Positions 18,244-26,335 of a stretch of 64,000 nucleotides of DNA are shown piece by piece. The notes beneath the pieces are model-generated. The model searched no databases. It worked only from the letters and a program-made list of their open reading frames with translations, and was not told the origin of the DNA. Position numbers and translations under genes: made by a program. Source of the DNA: Terribium retamae (GTDB taxonomy: Bacteria > Pseudomonadota > Alphaproteobacteria > Rhizobiales > Rhizobiaceae); contig NZ_JAKREW010000026.1 of the NCBI RefSeq assembly GCF_022347545.1, positions 1 through 64,000 of the forward strand, written 5' to 3'. Every line of letters begins with the position of its first letter. Within the stretch, counting starts at the first letter, position 1.

Positions 18244-18864
18244 TCAGTGAGCGCCTTCAGCGGGCTTGGCATCGGCTGGCGCTGCAGCCGGCGTAGCCTC
18301 GGGCGCGGCGCCTGCTTCCGGCAACGGAGCCGGGTTGTCGGACAGCGTGCGCAGATAGGCGAGCAGGTTGCCGCGGTCTTCATCCTTCGGCAGACCGGCG
18401 AAGCCCATAGCGGTGCCTTTCACCAAACCCTTCGGGGAAGTCAGGAAGTGGTTCAGGTTCTCGAAGGTCCACTTCGTCTCGCCGCCCTTGGCGAAATCCT
18501 TCATGCCCGCCGAATAGGCAAAACCCTCGTGATGGGCGACCGGGCGATTGACGATTTCCCACAGATCCGGACCGATCTTGTTGGGGCCACCCTTCTCGCC
18601 GCTATGGCACGCTTGGCATTTCTTGAAAACGGTCGCGCCGGCTTCCGCCTTGCCCGCTGCCAGAAGATCGGCAACCGGCGTCGCGGCCTTGGCTTCTCCG
18701 CCGCCGGCGGCACCAGCTTCGGGCTCGGTCGCTTCGATCGTGAAGCCAGGCTTGTCAGGCTTGGGCGAGGCAAACAGCGAGTCGGATACGATGCCGACCG
18801 AAAAAACCACGAACACGGTTCCGAGCAGGCCGGCCAGTACCTTGTTGACTTCGTTGGAATCCAT
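18244..18864 (-). CDS. cycM: Membrane-anchored cytochrome c (CycM type)
   Basis: 206-residue protein with an uncleaved N-terminal anchor (residues ~8-30, LAGLLGTVFVVFSVGIVSDS), a flexible Ala/Gly/Glu-rich linker, and a class I cytochrome c domain. Heme is attached at CQACH, residues 83-87, and the distal ligand is probably Met153 in KGTAMGFAGLP. A second Ala/Pro-rich stretch forms the C-terminus. In related alphaproteobacteria this CycM/c552-type protein carries electrons from the bc1 complex to an aa3-type oxidase while staying bound to the inner membrane. The gene stands alone, divergent from kdsB, and is closed by a terminator. Confidence 0.9.
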   Translation of the reverse strand: MDSNEVNKVLAGLLGTVFVVFSVGIVSDSLFASPKPDKPGFTIEATEPEAGAAGGGEAKAATPVADLLAAGKAEAGATVFKKCQACHSGEKGGPNKIGPDLWEIVNRPVAHHEGFAYSAGMKDFAKGGETKWTFENLNHFLTSPKGLVKGTAMGFAGLPKDEDRGNLLAYLRTLSDNPAPLPEAGAAPEATPAAAPADAKPAEGAH

Positions 18865-19052
18865 AAACCCCAGCTCCCTTTTCCGGCAGACCGTTCCGTC
18901 CTTCCGGCTGTCGGTATCGAGACCCTCCCCGTCGAGGGGGTCAAATCGGGCGGAAACTAGGTCTTTTGCTATTCCGTTGCAACACTTATAAGGACGCTTC
19001 CAGTGAGACCTTTTGCCACTTTTCGCCCCGCCCGTTCAGTTCCGCGTCATTC

Positions 19053-19781
19053 ATGTCCACATTGATCCTGATTCCCGCCCGCATGGCGTCCACCCGGCTT
19101 CCGGGAAAGCCGCTGGCCGACATAGCGGGCAAGCCGATGATAGTGCACGTGGCCGCCCGCGCGGCGGAGGCCAATCTTGGCCGGGTGGCGGTGGCGACGG
19201 ACACCGAGGCGGTGGCGGAAGCGGTGCGCGCGCATGGTTACGAAGCGGTCATGACCCGCGCCGACCATCAATCCGGTTCCGACCGCATTTTCGAAGCGCT
19301 TGGGACATTCGATCCGAAGGGCGAGATCGAGACGATCGTCAATGTCCAGGGCGACTTGCCGACCGTTGAGCCGGCGATCATCGGCGCGGCGCTGAGACCG
19401 TTTGAAGACAAGGCGGTCGACATCGCCACGCTCGGTGTCGAGATCTTGCGCCAGGAAGAAAAGACCAACCCGAACGTCGTCAAGATCGTGGGCTCGCCAT
19501 TGTCGGAGACGCGGTTGCGGGCACTCTATTTCACGCGAGCCACCGCGCCGTGGGGCGACGGCCCGCTCTATCATCATGTCGGGCTCTACGCCTATCGCCG
19601 CGCCGCGCTCGAGCGGTTCGTGGCACTCAAACAATCGGTACTGGAGCGACGCGAGAGCCTCGAACAATTACGCGCTCTGGAAGCGGGAATGCGCATCGAT
19701 GCGGAAATCGTCCGCTCGGTCCCTCTTGGCGTCGACACGCCCGAGGATCTCGAACGCGCGCGCGAAATTCTGTCTCACTGA
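19053..19781 (+). CDS. kdsB: 3-deoxy-manno-octulosonate cytidylyltransferase KdsB
   Basis: 242-residue CMP-KDO synthetase, which activates KDO with CTP for lipopolysaccharide core synthesis in the cytoplasm. The start MSTLILIPARMASTRLPGKP contains the nucleotide-binding Arg/Lys signature. Further motifs are TDTEAVAEAV, TRADHQSGSDRIFEA, NVQGDLPTVEP with the metal-binding Asp, and HHVGLYAYRR. Length is normal for the family (about 245-250). ATG 19053 gives the conserved N-terminus directly; an in-frame start at 18966 adds an unsupported leader. It is followed after 17 bases by pheA. Confidence 0.95.
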   Translation: MSTLILIPARMASTRLPGKPLADIAGKPMIVHVAARAAEANLGRVAVATDTEAVAEAVRAHGYEAVMTRADHQSGSDRIFEALGTFDPKGEIETIVNVQGDLPTVEPAIIGAALRPFEDKAVDIATLGVEILRQEEKTNPNVVKIVGSPLSETRLRALYFTRATAPWGDGPLYHHVGLYAYRRAALERFVALKQSVLERRESLEQLRALEAGMRIDAEIVRSVPLGVDTPEDLERAREILSH

Positions 19782-19798
19782 CGAAAGCTTAGCCAAGA

Positions 19799-20665
19799 AT
19801 GTCTCCTGCCCCCACCAACCGTATCTCGTTCCAGGGCGAGCCGGGCGCCAATTCCGACACCGCCAGCCGCAACATGTTCCCGAACATGGAGCCGCTGCCC
19901 TGCCCGACATTCGAAGATGCCTTCAATGCCGTGGAGACCGGCAAGGCCGATCTTGCCATGATCCCGATCGAGAACACCATTGCCGGGCGGGTGGCCGACA
20001 TCCACCATCTTCTGCCCGAATCCAGGCTGCACATCATCGGCGAGTATTTCTTGCCGATCCATTTCCAGCTGATGGTGCTGCCCGGCGTCCAGCGTTCCGA
20101 AATCAAGACCGTGCATAGCCACATCCATGCACTTGGCCAGTGCCGGAAATACATCCGCAAGAATGGCTGGAAGCCGGTCGTGGCGGGCGACACCGCTGGA
20201 TCGGCGAAGTTCGTGGCCGCCGAAAAAGACCGAACCATGGCCTCCTTGGCGCCGCGGCTTGCTGCTTCGCTTTACGGTCTCGATATCCTGGAGGAAAATG
20301 TCGAGGATACCGATTCCAACGTCACGCGTTTCGTGGTGCTGACCAAGTCGAAGCAATGGGTCGAGCGCCCCTCCCCCGACACCAAGATGATGACGACCTT
20401 CATCTTCCGTGTCCGCAACGTGCCGGCTGCGCTCTATAAAGCCATGGGCGGCTTTGCCACCAACGGCGTCAACATGACCAAGCTGGAGAGCTACCAGCTC
20501 GGCGCCTTCACAGCGACGCTGTTCTATGCCGACATCGAGGGTCACCCGGAGGATCCGGGCGTCAAGAATGCGCTTGAGGAACTGCGCTTCTTCTCCAAGG
20601 AGGTGCGTATCCTCGGCGTTTATCCGGCCAGCGATTCGCGCGAGCAATGGAAGCTGGCGGACTGA
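19799..20665 (+). CDS. pheA: Prephenate dehydratase (monofunctional)
   Basis: 288-residue enzyme converting prephenate to phenylpyruvate in phenylalanine synthesis. The catalytic domain spans about residues 1-190 with ISFQGEPGANSD, IPIENTIAGRV, GDTAGSAKFV and the catalytic TRF motif in SNVTRFVVL. A C-terminal ACT domain (about 200-280) should bind phenylalanine. The usual ESRP motif there reads ESYQ (KLESYQLG), a variant that I associate with alphaproteobacterial enzymes. There is no chorismate mutase domain. It follows kdsB closely and is probably cotranscribed with it. Confidence 0.95.
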   Translation: MSPAPTNRISFQGEPGANSDTASRNMFPNMEPLPCPTFEDAFNAVETGKADLAMIPIENTIAGRVADIHHLLPESRLHIIGEYFLPIHFQLMVLPGVQRSEIKTVHSHIHALGQCRKYIRKNGWKPVVAGDTAGSAKFVAAEKDRTMASLAPRLAASLYGLDILEENVEDTDSNVTRFVVLTKSKQWVERPSPDTKMMTTFIFRVRNVPAALYKAMGGFATNGVNMTKLESYQLGAFTATLFYADIEGHPEDPGVKNALEELRFFSKEVRILGVYPASDSREQWKLAD

Positions 20666-20680
20666 GTCCGCCTTCGGATT

Positions 20681-21082
20681 CTAGGGTAGTACCGCCTCCG
20701 CCTCGATCTCGATCAGCCATTCCGGCAGCGAGAGGCCTGTGACGATGATCCAGGAAGAGGGCGGCGGGTTGGTGGGGAAATAGCGGCGCAAGGCTTCGGC
20801 GATTGGTCCCTGATCGTCACGCGCCGCCTCTGCAATATAGATGCGAAGCATCACCACATGCGAGAGATTGCCGCCGGCCTGCTGCAGCAGGTGGTCGATG
20901 TTGTCGAGCGCCTTGAGCATCTGTGGGCCGATGCCGCCCTCGACGATGTTCTCGTTCTCATCGACGCCGACCTGTCCGGACAACAGCATCCTGCGCCCGC
21001 CCTCGACCACCATCGCCTGACTGAAACCGTATTGCTGGCTGTCGAACAGCCCGGCGGGATTGATCGTCTGGCGTTGGGTCAA
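20681..21082 (-). CDS. RidA/YjgF-family protein (probable enamine/imine deaminase)
   Basis: 133-residue protein of the Rid family, with MLLSGQVGVDENENIV, a GGIGPQMLKALDNIDHLLQQAGG helix region and the C-terminal WLIEIEAEAVLP motif. The arginine that binds the carboxylate in true RidA proteins (usually in R-x-x-x-E near the C-terminus) is not evident: LPEWLIEIEAEA has Trp-Leu there. It may therefore be a divergent subgroup with another activity. I prefer the TTG at 21082, which has AGGAG seven bases upstream and gives the usual family length. A longer frame opens at 21136. It converges with pheA. Confidence 0.75.
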   Translation of the reverse strand: MTQRQTINPAGLFDSQQYGFSQAMVVEGGRRMLLSGQVGVDENENIVEGGIGPQMLKALDNIDHLLQQAGGNLSHVVMLRIYIAEAARDDQGPIAEALRRYFPTNPPPSSWIIVTGLSLPEWLIEIEAEAVLP

Positions 21083-21175
21083 GACGTGCTCCTGTTCAGG
21101 GCTTGCAAGGTCCACGCTACACTGTGCGGATGGCACATATCGGAGCAGTCGGCCTCGATTTCCAGATCGGTGCGA

Positions 21176-22120
21176 TCAGCCTTCGCTGTCCACCCAGGTC
21201 TTGATCAGGTGATGTGCAATGGCGCCCGGCGGTGGGGTCATCAGACCTTCCGGGTGCCGTCGCTCCAGCATCAGACGGGTCTCTTCGCGCGAAAACCAGC
21301 GGCAATCCTCGAGCTCGTTGAGGTCGGCATGGATGTCTTCATTCAGGGCTTCGCCGAAACAACCGATCATCAGCGAATAAGGGAACGGCCAGGGCTGGCT
21401 GGCGTGGTAGACGACACGCCCGAGCCGGATGCCGGCTTCTTCCAGCGTTTCACGACGCACCGCAGCTTCGATTGTCTCGCCGGGCTCGATGAAGCCTGCG
21501 AGCGAGGAATACATGCCTGGGGCGAAATGAGGGCCGCGGCCCAGCAGGCATTGCTCACGCGAGACCGTCAGCATGATTGCGACCGGGTCGGTGCGTGGAA
21601 AATGATCCGTGCCGCAAGCCGGGCAATGTCGGCGGTAGCCGCCGGCGCGCATTTCCGAAGGGTTGCCGCATTTCGAACAGAAGCGGTGGCTGACATTCCA
21701 TGACAACAGCGCCGCCCCTTGCGCCAATGCGCCGAGGGCGGCTTCATCGATCAGGCCCTGGATGTAGACGGAGCGATAGTCGATGGCCTTGATGGTTTCC
21801 GGCAAAGCTTCGGATGCCAGCGCCGCAGGCGCCGCCAGGATAGGGATCCCATCGGAAGATCCGAGCAGGATGGCTTCCGCCAGCTGCGTCTCGACACTCG
21901 CGCTTTCAGTGAGATTGAACCATGGATCGAAGACGCCGTCCTTCAGTTTCAGATAGAGGCGCCCGTCGCGCATCGGCAGGATGCGTGCTCGATGGTCTTT
22001 GAGCGCGACCTCCACGCAATCGCTGGAACGATTCTCGGACTGGCGATCGATGCGGTTGCCGGCGAAGCCGACGAACTGGCTGGGCTCGCGCAAGGGCGCG
22101 TCGAACAGGCGAAAGCTCAT
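21176..22120 (-). CDS. nudC: NAD(+) diphosphatase / RNA decapping Nudix hydrolase NudC
   Basis: 314-residue Nudix hydrolase. A zinc ribbon formed by Cys148, Cys151, Cys166 and Cys169 precedes the Nudix box at residues 209-230 (GFIEPGETIE... RETLEEAG). The NudC-specific motif SQPWPFP follows it. The family cleaves NADH/NAD+ to NMN(H) and AMP and removes NAD caps from RNA. The N-terminal third is the variable NUDIX-like domain. The HIT-family gene upstream is on the same strand with a 33-base gap, so the two nucleotide hydrolases may share a transcript. Confidence 0.93.
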   Translation of the reverse strand: MSFRLFDAPLREPSQFVGFAGNRIDRQSENRSSDCVEVALKDHRARILPMRDGRLYLKLKDGVFDPWFNLTESASVETQLAEAILLGSSDGIPILAAPAALASEALPETIKAIDYRSVYIQGLIDEAALGALAQGAALLSWNVSHRFCSKCGNPSEMRAGGYRRHCPACGTDHFPRTDPVAIMLTVSREQCLLGRGPHFAPGMYSSLAGFIEPGETIEAAVRRETLEEAGIRLGRVVYHASQPWPFPYSLMIGCFGEALNEDIHADLNELEDCRWFSREETRLMLERRHPEGLMTPPPGAIAHHLIKTWVDSEG

Positions 22121-22153
22121 GGGAGACTCAGAGGCTGGTAGAGATTGCGCGTT

Positions 22154-22579
22154 TTATAGCGCTGCCTTGATCAGTTCGGCAAACCGATGGAGGTCTGAAC
22201 GTTTATAGGGTTCGCGTGGGCCGTGGCCCCAGACGGGACCCGGCCAGGCCGGATCGCCTTCGTTGCGGGCAATGACATGAACGTGCAACTGCCGCACGAT
22301 ATTGCCCAATGCGGCCGTGTTGACCTTGGTGCAGGCCGTCGCTGTCTTCAGTGCCTGGCCGACCATATTGACCTCAAAGGTCAGCATCGCCTGGTCGAGC
22401 GGGGTCAGGTCATGCAATTCTTCGACGCCGGGCCGCTGCGGCACCAGGATGAGCCAGGGCCATCGCCTGTCGTTCATGATGCGCAGTTCGCACAGGCCGA
22501 GCCACAGCAATTGTTCGCTGTCTGCCTCCAACCGGGCGTCCAGCGAAAATCCGGCCTTGAGGCCAGGCAGCATCGGCAT
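22154..22579 (-). CDS. HIT-family hydrolase
   Basis: 141-residue histidine-triad protein. The active-site region reads RQLHVHVIARNEGDPAWPGPVWG. The central His-x-His pair is present, but the first histidine of the classical triad is Gln, as in a common alphaproteobacterial subgroup often annotated as diadenosine tetraphosphate hydrolase-like. Other conserved parts are WPWLILVPQRPGVEELHDL and the acidic N-terminal helix. It is expected to hydrolyse a nucleoside phosphate ester or phosphoramidate; the true substrate is not known. It is divergent from the SRP RNA gene. Confidence 0.85.
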   Translation of the reverse strand: MPMLPGLKAGFSLDARLEADSEQLLWLGLCELRIMNDRRWPWLILVPQRPGVEELHDLTPLDQAMLTFEVNMVGQALKTATACTKVNTAALGNIVRQLHVHVIARNEGDPAWPGPVWGHGPREPYKRSDLHRFAELIKAAL

Positions 22580-22684
22580 TCCCCCAGAAATTTCTAGGAA
22601 GGCTAAATCGGCGTTGGATTCGTCGCAAGCCCCTCATTAGGCCGGCTCGATAGCCGGTGCCTTTTCTCTGCGCTTCCATTACCC

Positions 22685-22713
22685 TTGCATTCCGACGCCA
22701 AATTTCCGATATG
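22685..22713 (+). promoter_or_regulatory. Probable housekeeping promoter of the SRP RNA gene
   Basis: TTGCAT at 22685-22690 and GATATG at 22708-22713 are separated by exactly 17 bases and end just before the predicted 5' end of the SRP RNA. The boxes are imperfect compared with the consensus, but spacing and position fit a sigma-70-type promoter. Confidence 0.45.
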
Positions 22714-22716
22714 GGT

Positions 22717-22819
22717 GGTGGGAGGTTGGTGGTGGACGATCCACTCGCCAACCGGGTCAGGTCCGGAAGGAAGCAGCCCTAACGAGCCCGGAACGGGTCA
22801 TTGTTCCAGCCTCCCACCT
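22717..22819 (+). ncRNA. ffs: Signal recognition particle RNA, small bacterial (4.5S) type
   Basis: About 103 bases forming one long hairpin. The ends pair as GGTGGGAGG at 22717-22725 and CCTCCCACC at 22810-22818. The conserved Ffh-binding tip GGTCAGGTCCGGAAGGAAGC lies at 22755-22774, with the GGAA tetraloop and the symmetric AGCAGCC side. It guides ribosomes making membrane proteins to FtsY. A T-rich stretch follows at 22819-22834. The position immediately before dnaX is usual in Rhizobiales. The exact ends are estimated from pairing. Confidence 0.93.
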
Positions 22820-22936
22820 TCTTCGCCCTTTTCCCGCGGTCTTTCTGTCGCGAGCAGTGACGGCGCGCAGCTCAGCGGGCGAAAACTCTTTGCGGAACAA
22901 TCCGCGGCCGGCGGTTCGAGGGAGCATTCAGGGCGG

Positions 22937-24748
22937 ATGAGCGAAGCCGGAAATAATTCCGCATCGGGAACGGCTCCTGGCGGCTACCGCGTTCTGGCGC
23001 GAAAATACCGGCCGTCCAATTTCTCCGAACTTATCGGCCAGGAGCCGATGGTCAGAACGCTGACCAATGCTTTCTCCACGGGCCGTATCGCCCAGGCCTG
23101 GATGCTGACCGGCGTACGCGGTGTGGGAAAGACAACCACGGCGCGCATTCTTGCGCGGGCGCTCAACTACAAGACGGCGGATGTCGACCGGCCTTCGGTT
23201 GATCTCTCCGTGCCCGGTGAGCACTGTCAGGCGATCATGGAAGGCCGCCATGTCGACGTCATCGAAATGGACGCCGCCTCCCATACCGGCATCGACGACA
23301 TCCGCGATATCATCGACCGCGTCCGTTATGCGCCCGTCTCCGCTCGCTACAAGGTCTATATCATCGACGAAGTGCACATGCTCTCCACGCAGGCCTTCAA
23401 CGGCCTGCTGAAGACGCTGGAGGAGCCGCCTCCACATGTGAAGTTCATTTTCGCGACCACGGAAATCCGCAAGGTACCCATCACCGTGCTGTCGCGCTGT
23501 CAGCGTTTCGATCTGCGTCGCATCGATGCCGCCATGATCAAGGCGGACCTAAAGCGCATCGCCGGGCTGGAACAGATCGAAGTCGATGACGATGCGCTCG
23601 CCATGGTTGCCCGCGCCGCCGAAGGCTCGATGCGCGATGCTCAATCGATCTTCGATCAGGCTATTGCCCACAGCGCCGGCAATGTCACCGCCGAAGCCGT
23701 GCGCGCCATGCTCGGTCTTGCCGATCGGGCTCGGATCGTCGATCTGTTCGAGCACATCATGAAGGGCGATGTTGCCTCGGCACTGCAAGGGCTCAGGGCG
23801 CTTTACGATGTCGGGGCGGATCCCGCGGCCGTATTGACGGATCTTGCCGAATTCAATCATCTGGTCACGCGCCTGCGTTTTGTGCCGGGGGCCGCCGATG
23901 ATGCGGCGCTGAGCGAAGACGAGCGCGCCAGAGGCCTTGAATTCTCGCGCACCCTTTCGGTACGGGTGCTGTCCCGCACCTGGCAGATGCTGCTCAAAGG
24001 CATCCCGGAAGTGCAAAGCTCCAATCGCCCGGTCAGTGCCGCCGAAATGGTTCTGATCCGCCTCGCCCATGCGGCCGACCTGCCCACTCTCGACGAAGCG
24101 TTGAGGTCCTTGGAGAACGGACAGCCGGCGCCTGGGACGGCGGTGCGTGCGAATGGCATCCCGGGGCCCGCTGGTGGAAGCGCCAGCTCGACGGCCGCTG
24201 CATCCGTGCGCATGCCTGTCACGCCTGGTGGTGGGCAGACCATGCGGCTGGTGGAGCCGGTTTCGGCTCCTGCTTTCGTGCCGACGGCCGAACCTGTGCA
24301 GGAGCAGCAATCGGTGCCGGTCAAATCGCTGGCCGACATCATCGCTCTTGCCGATCAGAACCGCGATATCGCCTTCAAGGTGCAGATCAAGCGTTATGTA
24401 CGGCCGGTGCGTTTCGAGCCGGGCCGCATCGATGTGACGCTGACCGAAGATGCACCGAAGATGCTGCTCAATGACATGACCTCCAAGCTTCGTGCCTGGA
24501 CAGGCCGCAGCTGGCTGGTGTCGTTGTCCAAGGAAGAGGGCGGTCAGACCCTGGCCGAGGTCGAGACGACGCGGCGCGAAAACGCTTTTTCCGACGCACG
24601 TGCCGATCCAGCGGTGGCGGCCATTCTCGCGCGCTTTCCAGGCGCAAAGATCATCGACGTGCGCATCCCAGACGCGCCGAATGAAGAAGAAAATGATGAT
24701 GCCGGCCAGCCGATAGAATCGGCTTCGGATGACGATATCGATTTTTGA
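22937..24748 (+). CDS. dnaX: DNA polymerase III subunit gamma/tau
   Basis: 603-residue clamp-loader ATPase and polymerase organiser. After a short leader, YRVLARKYRPSNFSELIGQ begins the AAA+ module, with Walker A GVRGVGKTT at 59-67, DEVH at 144-147 and sensor-1 FATTEIRKVP. Of the four zinc cysteines seen in most DnaX proteins only Cys97 (GEHCQAI) remains. The position after ARALN is Tyr and the other two are non-cysteine, so the zinc module appears lost. The C-terminal third is Pro/Ala-rich, then a tau-specific domain ends in an acidic tail. I see no slippery heptamer that would give a separate gamma product. ATG 22937 has GGGCGG upstream; it precedes ybaB by 13 bases. Confidence 0.94.
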   Translation: MSEAGNNSASGTAPGGYRVLARKYRPSNFSELIGQEPMVRTLTNAFSTGRIAQAWMLTGVRGVGKTTTARILARALNYKTADVDRPSVDLSVPGEHCQAIMEGRHVDVIEMDAASHTGIDDIRDIIDRVRYAPVSARYKVYIIDEVHMLSTQAFNGLLKTLEEPPPHVKFIFATTEIRKVPITVLSRCQRFDLRRIDAAMIKADLKRIAGLEQIEVDDDALAMVARAAEGSMRDAQSIFDQAIAHSAGNVTAEAVRAMLGLADRARIVDLFEHIMKGDVASALQGLRALYDVGADPAAVLTDLAEFNHLVTRLRFVPGAADDAALSEDERARGLEFSRTLSVRVLSRTWQMLLKGIPEVQSSNRPVSAAEMVLIRLAHAADLPTLDEALRSLENGQPAPGTAVRANGIPGPAGGSASSTAAASVRMPVTPGGGQTMRLVEPVSAPAFVPTAEPVQEQQSVPVKSLADIIALADQNRDIAFKVQIKRYVRPVRFEPGRIDVTLTEDAPKMLLNDMTSKLRAWTGRSWLVSLSKEEGGQTLAEVETTRRENAFSDARADPAVAAILARFPGAKIIDVRIPDAPNEEENDDAGQPIESASDDDIDF

Positions 24749-24761
24749 GAAGGATCAGACG

Positions 24762-25085
24762 ATGAAAGATCTGCTCGGCCTGATGGGCAAGGCAAAGGAA
24801 ATGCAGGCCAAGTTCCAGTCCATGCAGGAAGAGATCGCCAATCTCGAAGCTTCCGGACAGGCTGGTGGCGGTCTGGTGAGCGTAACGCTGACCGGCAAGT
24901 TCGAAATGAAGGCTTTGAAGATCGACCCTTCCTTGTTCAAGGAAGACGAAGTCGAAATCCTCGAGGACCTCATCCTGGCTGCGCACAATGATGCCAAGGT
25001 CAAGGTCGAACAGATCATGCAGGAAAAGACCAAGGCCTTGACTGCCGGTTTGCCACTGCCGCCCGGCATGAAGCTGCCGTTTTGA
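24762..25085 (+). CDS. ybaB: YbaB/EbfC-family nucleoid-associated protein
   Basis: 107-residue small protein with the family pattern MKDLLGLMGKAKEMQAKFQ, a coiled helix, GLVSVTLTGKFEMKALKIDP and a C-terminal helix ending GLPLPPGMKLPF. YbaB/EbfC proteins form tweezers-shaped dimers that bind DNA and are coupled to recR and dnaX in many bacteria. ATG 24762 follows the dnaX stop by 13 bases with AGAAGGATC as ribosome binding site. A strong terminator ends the unit, so recR, which often follows directly, is transcribed separately here. Confidence 0.93.
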   Translation: MKDLLGLMGKAKEMQAKFQSMQEEIANLEASGQAGGGLVSVTLTGKFEMKALKIDPSLFKEDEVEILEDLILAAHNDAKVKVEQIMQEKTKALTAGLPLPPGMKLPF

Positions 25086-25106
25086 TTTGAAAGACAGTAT
25101 CATGAT

Positions 25107-25161
25107 ACGGAGCAAGAGAAGACAGTAAGAATATCTTCTGCGTTTCTCTTGCTCCGTTTTT
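25107..25161 (+). terminator. Intrinsic terminator after dnaX-ybaB
   Basis: A 14-bp perfect stem, ACGGAGCAAGAGAA at 25107-25120 and TTCTCTTGCTCCGT at 25144-25157, with a 23-base loop and a run of T to 25161. It lies 22 bases after the ybaB stop. Confidence 0.85.
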
Positions 25162-25340
25162 GTTACAGAATGAAATATTGCGTTATGCTGCGGGATTAAT
25201 CATTCGGTAACACCTTCCCTAAATCCACGAATTGTTCACCTTGTTCGGCGAAGTAAGGCTTTAGCCATCTTTTTGCCCGAAAGTGTCTCATTCTTGCCGC
25301 ACATCCTGGGGACAAGGCGGCAGCAAGATATGAGGGACGT

Positions 25341-26219
25341 TTGTTGAACGCCACGCGTTGGAAAAGGCTGTTTGCCTTGGGGACGATTGTCCTGGGCCCG
25401 CTCTTCCTGGCTGCTTGCAGCCAGACCACCGGCAGTCACGGCCTGTCCGTCGCCAAGCTCTCGGATTCGGTAGCTCCCAGTTCCAAGGTCCGTGCTTACC
25501 GCTATACCAGCCGCGACAAGGAATGCCTGGCGCGTGCGATGTTCTTCGAATCGAATCGCTCTAGCCGCGATGGCATGGTTGCCGTCGGCACCGTGGTGAT
25601 GAATCGCCTGCGCTCCGGCAAATATGGCGACAGCATTTGCGGCGTCGTTGGCCAGCGCGGTCAGTTTGCGCCGGGCGTCATGACTCGCCGCATGAATTCC
25701 AAGGCTTTGCCCGACGTCATGGAGGCAGCCGAGGCGGTGCTCAAGGGCGAGCGTTCGGCCAAGGCCAAGAACTCGATGTTCTTCCATACGGCAGGCTTGA
25801 AGTTCCCATACAAGAACATGCATTATGTGCTGGTGGCCGGCGGCAATGCCTTCTACGAGAAGCGCGGCCGCAACTGGCAGCCTTTGCCCGATGAGAACCC
25901 GACCATGATTGCAGCGGCGTTGCCGGCAGCTCCGGCCGAGACCGTTGCCATGGCGTCCGCTTCCACCGGCCCCACGACGGCCTTTGCTTCCACAAAGCCA
26001 GCGGCGGGCCAGGCCGTTGCGCCTGTAATGGTGGCATCGGCTGAGCCTGCCAGGTTGCCGGTGGTTGCCGCTTCAGCTGTGCCGAGCGAAAGACCGCAGC
26101 CGGTAATGGCGTCCGTCACGACTTCCGAGCCCGAGCCGGTCATGTCGTTCCAGTCGACGCCGGAAAACACCGACGCCATCGGCGCGCTGATTGTCTCGGA
26201 AAGCCGCCCGCTGCAGTGA
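25341..26219 (+). CDS. Cell wall hydrolase, SleB-like, lipoprotein
   Basis: 292-residue protein with a lipoprotein signal (RLFALGTIVLGPLFLAAC, cysteine 26) and a Hydrolase_2 (SleB) domain. The likely catalytic glutamate is Glu70 in ARAMFFESNRSS, followed by GMVAVGTVVMNR, FAPGVMTRRMN and MFFHTAGLKFPYKNMHYV. The family cleaves peptidoglycan glycan strands; here it would act in the periplasm from a lipid anchor. The last ~100 residues are a low-complexity Ala/Pro/Ser/Thr tail. The start codon is TTG: 25341 or the adjacent TTG at 25344, with GAGGG just upstream; no ATG fits. It sits between ybaB and recR, which are neighbours in many genomes. Confidence 0.82.
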   Translation: MLNATRWKRLFALGTIVLGPLFLAACSQTTGSHGLSVAKLSDSVAPSSKVRAYRYTSRDKECLARAMFFESNRSSRDGMVAVGTVVMNRLRSGKYGDSICGVVGQRGQFAPGVMTRRMNSKALPDVMEAAEAVLKGERSAKAKNSMFFHTAGLKFPYKNMHYVLVAGGNAFYEKRGRNWQPLPDENPTMIAAALPAAPAETVAMASASTGPTTAFASTKPAAGQAVAPVMVASAEPARLPVVAASAVPSERPQPVMASVTTSEPEPVMSFQSTPENTDAIGALIVSESRPLQ

Positions 26220-26335
26220 TTCCCGCTGCAGTTTGGGCCGCCGGCGGCTAGCTATCGGCGGTATCTGGCCGCAATAGCATCGGCGCCCGTGGCTCCTCGG
26301 TTCCAAAGCGGTCGGAAAAATCCTACATCGGTGCG

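Noticed and set aside
22928..24310. Minus-strand open frames across dnaX
   Set aside because: Shadows of the dnaX coding sequence; their protein sequences show no domain.
23700..24400. Programmed frameshift in dnaX giving a gamma subunit
   Set aside because: I could find no A-AAA-AAG-type slippery sequence or stem in the expected region; only the full-length tau-type product is supported.
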